DNA of 12,135 bases from the NCBI GenBank assembly GCA_038525605.1, contig JBCBHL010000228.1, positions 1 through 12,135 on the forward strand, in the 5' to 3' direction. A program made the position numbers and the translations under genes. Below are positions 5,431 through 12,135 of the stretch, piece by piece; the stretch's first letter is position 1; the number at the start of each line of letters is the position of its first letter. Source of the DNA: JANSWY01 sp038525605. GTDB lineage: Bacteria; Bacteroidota; Bacteroidia; Cytophagales; Cyclobacteriaceae. The notes under the pieces were generated by a model. That model saw only the letters and a program-made list of their open reading frames with translations. It searched no databases and had not been told where the DNA came from.

Positions 5431-8325
5431 TTAGTTGGAACCTTTTCTTTTTGGTCTTTGTCTTGGCTTAGCCACTTCAAATGCTCTTTCTGTGCTGGCT
5501 CCATTCCCTGTAATTTTTAATACATATTTTCCTGCAGGAAGGTAATACTTACCATTTTCTGCTGCAGTGAGGTCTTTCTTATCGTCGGCGGTAAAATCAT
5601 AGCTTTGATAATTAAAACCTCTGGATGTTTTCACATTCATCGACTTCATAGTTTCGCCGTTTTCATCCATGATTTTAAGTTGATAATCCCCCGCAGACTT
5701 TGTGAAAAATACTATGTCACGGATTGTTTCATACGGATCACTCCACTCACTTCTTTTTTTACCCCAGGAACTGCTAAAAGTCGCTTTACCGATGGAATGA
5801 ATGAAAATTGGTTCATCCATTTTTTCGCTGGTCAGCTTTTGTAGCGGAGAAACATCAGCAATGTATATGGATCGGCCATGTGTCCCCAGAATGAGCTCGT
5901 TTTCTCTCGGATGAATGACCAAATCATGAACGGGAACAGCAGGTAGCTCTTTACCAATTTGCATAAAGGTGAGGCCTCTGTCGAATGACACGTAAGTGCC
6001 GTGATCAGTTCCTATGTATAACAGGTTTTCATTTTTTGGGTCTTCTTTGATCACATTGACTGGTTCTACCGGCAGGTTATTCCCAATCTTTTTCCACGTT
6101 TTTCCCTGATCGTCGGAAGCGTATACCAGCGCATCAAAATTATCCCATCGATAGCCATTCAATGATACATAAACTCTGTTTTCATCAAATGCTGAGGCAA
6201 CTACTCTGCTGATCCAGTATTTTCCGGGTAATCCCGCTGAGATATTCTGAAAGGTGTATCCACCGTCTTTGGTAACATGAACCAATCCATCATCGCTACC
6301 AGTGTAGATTAACCCAAATTTGATAGGTGACTCATCAATGGTAGCAAGTGTTCCATAGCTAACGTTACCTTTTTTACCTCCATTGGTCAGGTCCTGTCCG
6401 GAAGTTTCGAAATCATCTCCCTGATTGAATGACCTGTGAAACATATTAGAACCCATATACACGATATCTTCATTGTGTTTGCTGATCTGAATCGGCGATT
6501 GCCAATTCCATCGGTAGGGTCTCTCACCTAATTCATGCTTGGGAGTAATGTATTTCCTGGCCCTTGTCTTTGTATTAAGCCTGTAGTAATTGCCGAACTG
6601 AAAGCCAGTGTAAACAGTCGCATTGTCGCGTGAGTCTATGGCTACTTGCATGCCATCACCACCCATAATTCGCTCGTACGGATATTTCCCGGAGCTGTAC
6701 CAGTTGTAGCTGTATTTATAAGTACTGGGACCTTTCCAAACACCATTATCCTGTAGTCCTCCATAGACGTTGTACGGTTTGGCAAAATCGTAATTAACGG
6801 AATAAAATTGCCCCACCGGTAAACTATTGGTATGAGTCCACGTTTCCCCATTGTCATAGGAAATGTTAACACCTCCATCATTACCGAGGATCAGATGTCC
6901 TGACCGATTAGGGTTAACCCACAGTGCGTGATGATCGGCGTGAACATTGGCACCATTGATAGATTTCCAGTTTTTACCGCCATCATCAGAAGTGATCACA
7001 GGAACCCCAAAAGTGTAAATAACGTCAGGGTTTTGGGCATCTACTCTTATCTGACCGAAATAATATCCGTAGGAGTTCACCAAATTGTTGATATTACCTT
7101 CATGTGTTTTATTCCATGATTTACCTCCATCAGTAGATTTATAAACTTCCGCTCCTTTTACCGGAGTATCAAAAAGCAAGGAATTAGCATCTTCAAGATA
7201 TTCAGCTAATGCCTTGTGATTTAGCTTTCCTGCTTTTATTTGAGACTTGATATCAGGTGCATTATACTTTTGAGGAAATCCATTGTCATCTAATAAATCG
7301 TTGATGGCATTGTTTGATAGCGCCAGAAATTCCGATTGAGCCATTGTTTTGATAGCATCTTTAGTCAGCTTTTCTGAGTTGTCATTCGATTCTTTTGCTC
7401 TTCTGTCCTGGTTATCATGAAAGGCGTACATAATCTGTGGATTAGAGGGAGAGATTGCTAACCCAATTCTGCCGACTCCATCTGTAGCCGGAATACCTTT
7501 TTGAGATTTTGACCAGGTTTCCCCACCATCCTCCGAGCGATAAATGCCCGAGTTTTCACCAGCGCCATCAAAATTCCAGGCTTTCCTGCCTTTTTGCCAG
7601 GCAGCAGCTAAGAGTCTGTCAGGGTTTGAAGGATCTATTACCAAATCCGCAATACCAGTCTGATTATTGATATACAACGTTTTATTCCATGTTTTACCCC
7701 CATCAGTTGATTTGAAAATCCCACGCTCTGCGTTTCGACTATATAAATGCCCAAGAGCTGCAACCCAGATTATGTTAGGATTTTCAGGATGCAGGATTAC
7801 TCTACCGATGTGATGGGTTTCAGGGAGTCCAAGGTGGGTCCAGGTTTGACCATTATCAGTAGATTTATAAATACCGTTTCCAGCATATGAAGACCTGCTG
7901 GAGTTACTTTCGCCACTACCGAGATAGATTGTTTTACTTTTCCAGTCAACGGCAATATCTCCAATCGTCATCACCATAGCCTGATCGAATAAAGGTTGGT
8001 AGGATGCTCCTTCGTTTTTAGTTTCCCATAATCCTCCGGAAGCAAATGCGACATAAAAATGAGTAGGATCGTTCGGATTTACTGCGAGATCAACAACCCG
8101 GCCACTCATCACTGTAGGGCCAACATTTCTGAAAGGAACATTGGCAACTATTGATTCTCTTAGCAGTTTCTGCCTCGCTTTGTAACCTGCTTTTCGGGTG
8201 TCCGCGTCAGTAGCAGGCGGGATTTCCGATTTTACAGGAGATTTCCGCTTTGATTTTCTTTGAGCATGTATATCTGCACTGAAAACCAGGATGGAGATCA
8301 ATGTTAAGAATAATAGCTTTTTCAT
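5431..8325 (-). CDS. Exported Asp-box/BNR (VPS10/sortilin-like) beta-propeller protein
   Basis: A 964-residue secreted or periplasmic protein. MKKLLFLTLISILVF starts a Sec signal peptide with likely cleavage after IHA, followed by a basic patch (QRKSKRKS). Nine or so Asp-box motifs (SxDxGxTW type) mark beta-propeller blades: STDNGQTW, STDGGKTW, SEDGGETW, STDGGKSW, SDDGGKNW, SYDNGETW, TKDGGYTF, SDDQGKTW and SFDRGLTF. Blade spacing and motifs such as GRVVDLAVNPNDP resemble the sortilin/VPS10-like family common in Bacteroidetes. The last ~120 residues look like a beta-sandwich (AGDYQLKIMDENGE, LPAGKYVLKI) and end in a basic tail (RQRPKRKGSN). Sialidase catalytic residues were not recognised, so an enzyme function should not be assumed. 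The start is ATG at 8325; the TTG just before it is unnecessary. The amylase gene follows after 16 nt. Confidence 0.88.
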   Translation of the reverse strand: MKKLLFLTLISILVFSADIHAQRKSKRKSPVKSEIPPATDADTRKAGYKARQKLLRESIVANVPFRNVGPTVMSGRVVDLAVNPNDPTHFYVAFASGGLWETKNEGASYQPLFDQAMVMTIGDIAVDWKSKTIYLGSGESNSSRSSYAGNGIYKSTDNGQTWTHLGLPETHHIGRVILHPENPNIIWVAALGHLYSRNAERGIFKSTDGGKTWNKTLYINNQTGIADLVIDPSNPDRLLAAAWQKGRKAWNFDGAGENSGIYRSEDGGETWSKSQKGIPATDGVGRIGLAISPSNPQIMYAFHDNQDRRAKESNDNSEKLTKDAIKTMAQSEFLALSNNAINDLLDDNGFPQKYNAPDIKSQIKAGKLNHKALAEYLEDANSLLFDTPVKGAEVYKSTDGGKSWNKTHEGNINNLVNSYGYYFGQIRVDAQNPDVIYTFGVPVITSDDGGKNWKSINGANVHADHHALWVNPNRSGHLILGNDGGVNISYDNGETWTHTNSLPVGQFYSVNYDFAKPYNVYGGLQDNGVWKGPSTYKYSYNWYSSGKYPYERIMGGDGMQVAIDSRDNATVYTGFQFGNYYRLNTKTRARKYITPKHELGERPYRWNWQSPIQISKHNEDIVYMGSNMFHRSFNQGDDFETSGQDLTNGGKKGNVSYGTLATIDESPIKFGLIYTGSDDGLVHVTKDGGYTFQNISAGLPGKYWISRVVASAFDENRVYVSLNGYRWDNFDALVYASDDQGKTWKKIGNNLPVEPVNVIKEDPKNENLLYIGTDHGTYVSFDRGLTFMQIGKELPAVPVHDLVIHPRENELILGTHGRSIYIADVSPLQKLTSEKMDEPIFIHSIGKATFSSSWGKKRSEWSDPYETIRDIVFFTKSAGDYQLKIMDENGETMKSMNVKTSRGFNYQSYDFTADDKKDLTAAENGKYYLPAGKYVLKITGNGASTERAFEVAKPRQRPKRKGSN

Positions 8326-8601
8326 CAATAATTCATTTTTAGGTAGTTGGATATAATGTTGTTGCCAAAATCAGGTGATTCATTCTTATGAAAACCAAGA
8401 GAATGCTACTCCCTTATTCTGGTATTTATCGATCTGTAAGATAATATTTTAGGAATACTTTGAAAATCAATATCATATATGGGGTTATGAGCGGTGATGA
8501 AATCGTCATCATTTGCTGTTTTGTCTGTGAAGAGTGGCTGCAGAAATATTTAAGGAGGATATTTCCGCATTTTCTAATCAGATCATGCATAGTTTTGACG
8601 T

Positions 8602-9513
8602 ATGAAACCGGATAACCACAGTGGAGGGTTCACTTTAATTGCTGTAATAGCAGGTGTTTTAGGAGTAGGCTTCTTTTCAGCAAAAGCTGTGATGGTGAAA
8701 CTGGCCTATCAGTATGAAATTGATACCATTACCTTGTTACTTTTCAGGATGCTGTTTGCTTTGCCTTTTTACATAGTAATTGCGACCCATAAATCTATTG
8801 TGAGGCCTGTCAAAGTCAGCAGGAAGGATATTTTCCTTATCATTCTCTTAGGTGTGATTGGTTATTACCTTGCCAGTTATTTTGACTTTTTGGGCCTGCA
8901 ATACATCACCGCAGGTCAGGAACGTATTATCCTCTTTGTTTATCCGACAATTGTGCTGTTGCTCAGCAGAATCTTTCTGAAAAAGCAAATCAACAGGTAT
9001 CAGCTAGTGGCTGTTTTGATTACTTACATTGGAGTAGTGATTACTTTCTATCCTCAAATTTCTTCTCCATCTCTTAGTGGTGATTACCTTTCAGGAGCCG
9101 GGCTCGTATTTTTAAGTGCTACTACTTATGCCGCTTATCTGGTCGGTAGTCAGGCGCTGATTCCGAGACTAGGCGCTGCCAGGTTTACTTCTTATGCGAT
9201 GATCATAGCATGCATCAGTGTAATACTTCACTATGTCGTAACAAAAGATTTTCACTTAACCGGATATCCCACTGAGGTATATATCATTGGAGTTTTAATG
9301 GCTATTGTCTCCACGGTTATACCTTCATACCTGGTTTCTTACACCATCAAAATCATCGGTGCTCCGAACTTTTCTATTCTAGGCAGTCTCGGGCCCGTTT
9401 TCACAATTGCTTTGGCTTATTTCATTTTGGATGAGACTTTTTCAATGATACAAGTGGTTGGCGCATTGGTTGTTATTGGTGGGATATTTGTCTTGTCAAG
9501 GCAAAAGAGTTGA
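8602..9513 (+). CDS. DMT-superfamily transporter, two EamA domains
   Basis: A 303-residue inner-membrane protein with about ten hydrophobic segments in two homologous halves, the standard EamA/DMT design. The first half contains FFSAKAVMVKLAY, LLFRMLFALPFYIV and the conserved end of an EamA repeat (GLQYITAGQERIILFVYPTI). The second half contains LSATTYAAYLVGSQ and ends GSLGPVFTIALAYFILDETF, the typical final helices with acidic DE. Family members export metabolites, amino acids or drugs; the substrate cannot be read from sequence. ATG at 8602 is the first usable start because an in-frame TGA lies at 8596-8598. The 276-nt gap from the divergent BNR gene shows no clear promoter. It contains AAGGAGGA (8552-8559), too far from the ATG to serve as its ribosome-binding site. 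Confidence 0.92.
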   Translation: MKPDNHSGGFTLIAVIAGVLGVGFFSAKAVMVKLAYQYEIDTITLLLFRMLFALPFYIVIATHKSIVRPVKVSRKDIFLIILLGVIGYYLASYFDFLGLQYITAGQERIILFVYPTIVLLLSRIFLKKQINRYQLVAVLITYIGVVITFYPQISSPSLSGDYLSGAGLVFLSATTYAAYLVGSQALIPRLGAARFTSYAMIIACISVILHYVVTKDFHLTGYPTEVYIIGVLMAIVSTVIPSYLVSYTIKIIGAPNFSILGSLGPVFTIALAYFILDETFSMIQVVGALVVIGGIFVLSRQKS

Positions 9514-9613
9514 GTAACCTTTTTTTGGTTTAAACAAATGCCCAGATCGCTACGTTTAGATTTTTTAATTGGCTGATCCCAAATTACCAATAAATGTTTA
9601 GCTGCTACTTTAT

Positions 9614-9662
9614 CGCAAGCAATGTACTTGCGTTGATTAAATGGAGGAGGTGATTCCTCCAT
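9614..9662. terminator. Tandem small hairpins between converging genes
   Basis: CGCAAG/CTTGCG (9614-9619, 9627-9632) and ATGGAGGA/TCCTCCAT (9641-9648, 9655-9662) form two adjacent stem-loops between the transporter (plus) and the 138-residue gene (minus). Neither is followed by a strong T run, so a terminator role is only probable from position. Confidence 0.4.
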
Positions 9663-9681
9663 CTGATATCGCTGCTTCGCA

Positions 9682-10098
9682 CTACTTAAACAAATGCACA
9701 AATGATCGTTGAAGATCGAGTCTGGCAGGTTGCGGAAATTCTGCATGAACGATTAGCGTATTTTCATGTCGTTGTTCTAGGTTACTCAGCACTTTCCGAT
9801 TGAGTAACAGTACCGTAGAATGTCCGTGATGGTCTAATTTATCTAGTAGGGTCTCGCCGTTAAATTCACATATCCAATGCGTTTCGGCCATATTTTCCTC
9901 ATAAACTATTTCAATAGTGGGTACCTGGTAGTAACTGTGCTCTCCGATTCCATCCATATCAAAAACAAGTCTCAATAAGCCACTTTCCAGATGCTTCCCT
10001 TTGTTTTCAATTCCCAGTTCAGCTAGTGATACCTTCCCGGAAATTGGGGTTTCAAATTTCACTTTTATTTCTCCTTGATTTAGTTCTGCTATGCTCAT
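9682..10098 (-). CDS. Hypothetical protein, 138 residues
   Basis: I do not recognise a family. The protein has no signal peptide or membrane segment and reads as a mainly beta, soluble, acidic cytoplasmic protein: alternating hydrophobic strands such as GEIKVKFETP, LLRLVFDMD, TIEIVYEEN, STVLLLNRKVL and NTLIVHAEFP. It contains a His-rich turn (LDHHGHS) and one Cys (HWICEFNG). It ends SFVHLFK with TAG. The ATG at 10098 is followed by normal codons. It is transcribed divergently from the Yip1-like gene over a 216-nt gap and converges on the DMT transporter. The context gives no functional hint. A real gene is supported by length, start and lack of a better frame on the other strand. Confidence 0.75.
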   Translation of the reverse strand: MSIAELNQGEIKVKFETPISGKVSLAELGIENKGKHLESGLLRLVFDMDGIGEHSYYQVPTIEIVYEENMAETHWICEFNGETLLDKLDHHGHSTVLLLNRKVLSNLEQRHENTLIVHAEFPQPARLDLQRSFVHLFK

Positions 10099-10192
10099 GA
10101 CGTTTATTTAAATGATTACCCGAAGCTATCGATGTTTAGAAGATGAATTGATGATTTAGATCACACGTTGGGAAGAAGTTTGTCATAAAAGA

Positions 10193-10269
10193 GTATCGAG
10201 AATTTAGGGACCCATATCTCTGGTTGCTAAATAAATACCTCCTGATCGTTTTTGTAGGGTATCGAGAAT
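10193..10269. repeat. Pair of 11-bp direct repeats in a divergent promoter region
   Basis: GTATCGAGAAT occurs at 10193-10203 and 10259-10269, a 66-bp offset, between two divergent genes. The second copy lies in the spacer of the predicted promoter at 10251-10282. A regulator-binding pair is possible; no palindrome is evident inside the motif. Confidence 0.5.
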
Positions 10270-10282
10270 AGTTCTATCTTTA
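10251..10282 (+). promoter_or_regulatory. Bacteroidetes-type promoter for the Yip1-like gene
   Basis: TTTG (10251-10254) and TATCTTTA (10275-10282) are separated by 20 nt, a 7-of-8 match to TAnnTTTG with correct spacing. The ATG is 32 nt further downstream. Confidence 0.55.
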
Positions 10283-10314
10283 ATTTTATCTAATTCACAA
10301 ATCTAAAACCAGAA

Positions 10315-10893
10315 ATGCCATTTTTCAGTCAACTTTTCAGCCCCCAAAGGGCATTTATTGATGCAAATGATCAATTTGAACATACTCTTAGAAGAAAATC
10401 TAACATCATCTTTTTGATCGTTGGGTTTATCAGTGAATTCAGAAATATCTTTACTGATCTGAACCGGGCATACTTTTCATCAGAATTTCATGCATTAATA
10501 GTCGTTATATCAGCAATCATTGGCTTTTTTCTGATCCGCTTTGTGATTGTACCAATTCTCTATTTCTTAGGAAGAGCACTTAAAAGCAAAGCAGAATTTA
10601 TTGACGTCAGAATCATCCTGGTATATTCTATGATTCCTTTAATTGTTTTCATTTTGCCATTGGAGTTGTATCTGGGTATCAATGATCTGTATAGGAATAT
10701 GACAGATTCGCTGTTGTTGCTATCCAATTCGATTAAGATGGTAACGGTAATTTGGTCATCCTACATCATGTTTTCCGGGTTCCTTTTTTTTGGCCAATAC
10801 AACTGGATTCGTGCAATCATTAATATGAGCCCTTTCTTTCTGATACTTACAGTTTCAATTATAAAATTTGTTTGGTTCCTTTTACAATATTGA
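10315..10893 (+). CDS. Multi-pass membrane protein, Yip1-like
   Basis: A 192-residue inner-membrane protein with about five hydrophobic helices (approximately residues 31-45, 60-85, 98-120, 140-160, 170-190). The short N terminus (FFSQLFSPQRAF) before the first helix, the basic loop after helix 2 (GRALKSKAEFIDVRI) followed by VYSMIPLIV, and the overall length resemble bacterial Yip1-domain proteins as I remember them. The function of bacterial Yip1 proteins is not established. A promoter candidate lies just upstream. The TGA stop (10891-10893) directly abuts the TGA of the converging FHA gene (10894-10896 on plus), sharing the palindrome TGATCA with no intergenic base and no terminator. The Yip1 assignment is moderate; that this is a membrane protein is sure. 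Confidence 0.75.
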   Translation: MPFFSQLFSPQRAFIDANDQFEHTLRRKSNIIFLIVGFISEFRNIFTDLNRAYFSSEFHALIVVISAIIGFFLIRFVIVPILYFLGRALKSKAEFIDVRIILVYSMIPLIVFILPLELYLGINDLYRNMTDSLLLLSNSIKMVTVIWSSYIMFSGFLFFGQYNWIRAIINMSPFFLILTVSIIKFVWFLLQY

Positions 10894-11447
10894 TCATTTC
10901 TCAATCTTGTTTCTGAACTGTCTGCGCATCATTTTTTGTGTAAGATTCAAAAATATATAAGCAACCAGAAACCCAATAAGCCAAATGATTAACTTTGATA
11001 ATATGATCGGGTTCATATATGCTGAGCTTTCAATACCTCTGCGTTTCAGTTCTTCATCGGTAAAAAAGATAATTGCAGGTACAGCAATGGGAATTGTAAT
11101 GATTGCACCTAATGATAACAGCAGGATATATCTATAATCACGCCAAGTGACATATCCCTTCGGAAGGAATAGATGTTTTCGAAATAAAGGATTACTTTCA
11201 ATCTTGTTCTCCTGTTGTAAATGATGGGTCCAGTGAAAATGAACGATATTCAGCTTAATTATGTCTCTTGTTTTTAACGCTATTCTTCTCAAAACCTTCT
11301 TTCCGTTGACATGTGTACCGAAGGTAGATCCCAGATCTTCTATAAAGTATTTACCATCTTTTCAAACAGCCTGGCATGTTCCGCGTCAACATATCTGCTT
11401 CGTAAAATGATGTCTGATGGAGTTTCTGAACCTACTACCTTATCCAC
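10894..11447 (-). pseudogene. FHA-domain membrane protein broken by a one-base frameshift
   Basis: Two minus-strand frames together encode an FHA domain followed by two membrane helices. The first frame runs from GTG at 11447 through SDIILRSRYVDAEHARLFEK and hits TAG at 11340-11342. The second frame continues the fold without a gap: DGKYFIEDLGSTFGTHVNGKK, then RDIIKLNIVHF, and two hydrophobic helices (YILLLSLGAIITIPIAV and LSKLIIWLIGFLVAYIF). It ends MMRRQFRNKIEK. The join is at GAAAAG (11358-11363): one extra A would restore FEKDGKYF. The second frame's first ATG is at 11292, inside the FHA core, so that part alone cannot be a complete FHA protein. FHA domains bind phosphothreonine, but here the usual GR, VSxxH and NGT positions read GS, VDAEH and FGT. 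The GTG start lies inside the last codons of the upstream gene (8-nt overlap), suggesting translational coupling. Sequencing error or -1 frameshifting are alternatives to a true pseudogene. Confidence 0.8.
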
Positions 11448-12135
11448 CACAACCTCCGCATCCGCCACAGCCACCGCAACCGCTACAACCACTATCACCA
11501 CCACATCCACTGTCGCCATCAAAACCGCCACTGTCGATAGAGTCGTATGAACTGTCAAAAGTCTCTGAAAAAGCATCAAAATATAATAGTGACCAGAAAA
11601 TTGTATCGCCGGAACCATCGTCACTCAAGGCAGGCTCATGAATCGGATTTGATAACTCCTCGTCGATTTTAGCCAATAATTCAAAATCAAATGAACTCAA
11701 CAGAAAGATATTTCCACCGATTTGATTCAATATTTTTTTGGCGTCATCAGGCTCGTTTTCGATGATCCCGGGATATTCTGTTTCAAGTTTTTTCAAAGAT
11801 GAAGCTATATCTTCTCTGGCAGTAAGGCCTCTTGGCGTGTATTCAATCGTCTTAAATAATCTTTTGAAAAAGTCATTTTTGATGTATTCGGGCAATACTG
11901 CGGAATGCATCATTTTTTTGAATATAAATTGTCTTTCTCCTCCGGCATATTGATAACTAACCTTCACAAATTGTTTGATCAGGATTTCCAGATCGCCATT
12001 AAATCTGAAGGAATTAAGAAATACTTGTTCATGCTCTTTTGGTTGATAAACATCGAAATTTTCCCCTTTGATGATATAATGTAAGGGCTTTTCATCATTA
12101 TTGGGGAAAATTTCGATGTTTATCAACCAAAAGAG
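11440..12135 (-). CDS. Hypothetical protein with C-terminal Gly/Cys-rich tail (partial at right edge)
   Basis: I do not recognise the main domain. The secure part (about residue KGENFDVYQPKEHEQV onward) is a soluble-looking, largely helical region with charged segments (KKMMHSAVLPEYIKNDF, DDAKKILNQIGGNIFLL). An acidic Ser/Asp linker (FDSSYDSIDSGGFDGDSG) follows, then a tail with six Cys in mostly Cys-Gly-Gly spacing ending GCGGCGGCGGCGG. The tail codons alternate TGT/TGC and GGT/GGC/GGA, so the pattern is kept at protein level and is not simple DNA slippage. Tails like this are widespread in bacterial proteins of unknown function; metal binding or modification is possible but unproven. The frame is open to the edge, but its first ~34 codons cross a 33-bp inverted repeat, so the N terminus is unreliable; a TTG at 12126 is a poor start. 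The downstream FHA gene starts inside its last codons. Confidence 0.7.
   Translation of the reverse strand, partial: LFWLINIEIFPNNDEKPLHYIIKGENFDVYQPKEHEQVFLNSFRFNGDLEILIKQFVKVSYQYAGGERQFIFKKMMHSAVLPEYIKNDFFKRLFKTIEYTPRGLTAREDIASSLKKLETEYPGIIENEPDDAKKILNQIGGNIFLLSSFDFELLAKIDEELSNPIHEPALSDDGSGDTIFWSLLYFDAFSETFDSSYDSIDSGGFDGDSGCGGDSGCSGCGGCGGCGGCGG
12034..12135. repeat. Perfect 33-bp inverted repeat with 36-nt spacer at the right edge
   Basis: Bases 12034-12066 are the exact reverse complement of 12103-12135, and the right arm runs to the last base of the window, so it may be longer. The left arm is coding (ENFDVYQPKE on the minus strand). The spacer has a smaller TGATGA/TCATCA pairing. The structure may be a fold-back assembly artefact at a contig end or a real inverted duplication. 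Confidence 0.95.

Noticed and set aside
5415..5504. N-terminal extension of the alpha-amylase to 5504
   Set aside because: It would overlap the 3' end of the BNR gene by 74 nt and place 30 charged residues before a clear lipoprotein signal peptide beginning at ATG 5414.
8552..8605. Strong AAGGAGGA site and a 6-codon mini-ORF (ATG 8585, TGA 8603-8605) overlapping the transporter start
   Set aside because: The Shine-Dalgarno-like site is 25 nt from the mini-ORF start, too far to serve it; a leader peptide cannot be supported from one short frame.
9417..9746. Minus-strand 109-codon frame overlapping the transporter end
   Set aside because: It overlaps two better genes in other frames, has mixed composition with no domain, and spans intergenic hairpins.
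11440..11540. Microcin B17-like or heterocycle-forming bacteriocin core in the Gly/Cys tail
   Set aside because: The tail sits on a protein of more than 200 residues, and no cyclodehydratase or dehydrogenase gene is visible, so a Gly/Cys tail of unknown role is the safer call.
11448..11624. Val/Ala-rich hydrophobic stretch (VVVIVVVAVAVAVA type) upstream of the FHA frame, looking like a membrane helix
   Set aside because: It is the shifted-frame reading of the Gly/Cys tail of the minus-strand gene; GGT/TGT-rich codons read as Val/Ala one base off.
11417..11641. Plus-strand Pro-rich repeat reading frame (PPQPPHPPQ)
   Set aside because: It is the antisense of the Gly/Cys tail and has no start context or homologous look.
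1..12135. CRISPR arrays, tRNA or rRNA genes, insertion sequences
   Set aside because: No regularly spaced repeats, cloverleaf sequences, rRNA segments or transposase frames were seen; the only long repeat is the edge palindrome.

Overview
The window looks like a chromosomal piece of a Bacteroidota (Bacteroidetes) bacterium, probably of the Cytophagales/Chitinophagales type. Three things point there. The base composition is moderately AT-rich. Two promoter candidates fit the Bacteroidetes pattern TTTG-(19/20 nt)-TAnnTTTG and not the E. coli -35/-10 pattern. The protein families also fit: a pinensin-type lanthipeptide leader, an Asp-box/BNR exported protein, and a MalS-like lipoprotein amylase. 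No genus is claimed.

Layout from left to right. Positions 3-941 hold the C-terminal part of a pyruvate dehydrogenase E2 subunit, closed by a terminator. Positions 1121-2581 hold a two-gene lanthipeptide locus: a double-glycine precursor peptide with its own promoter and terminator, followed by a LanC-like cyclase. This is the most unusual part of the window. No LanB dehydratase, transporter or protease is present. The LanC lacks two of the three canonical zinc ligands, and its frame has no ATG near the start. Positions 2775-3661 hold hslV and an ArsC-family gene 2 nt apart, ended by a 19-bp hairpin that serves both strands. Positions 3756-8325, on the minus strand, hold a signal-peptide-bearing Asp-box/BNR repeat protein followed after 16 nt by a GH13 lipoprotein alpha-amylase; the pair is a likely operon. 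Positions 8602-9513 hold a DMT/EamA transporter. A 138-residue unknown (minus strand) and a Yip1-like membrane protein (plus strand) diverge from about 10.1-10.3 kb.

The right end (10.9-12.1 kb, minus strand) is a damaged or accessory area. A hypothetical protein ends in a six-cysteine Gly/Cys tail. Its stop codon overlaps the GTG start of an FHA-domain membrane protein, whose FHA domain is split over two frames by a one-base slip in an A4 run. The last 33 bases of the window are an exact reverse complement of bases 12034-12066. Such an inverted copy at a sequence edge may be a fold-back assembly artefact or a real palindromic duplication.

The strongest leads are the lanA-lanC minilocus with its non-canonical cyclase, the broken FHA gene with substituted phospho-binding residues, the Gly/Cys tail protein, and the edge palindrome. 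Functions are inferred from remembered family motifs; no database search was run.
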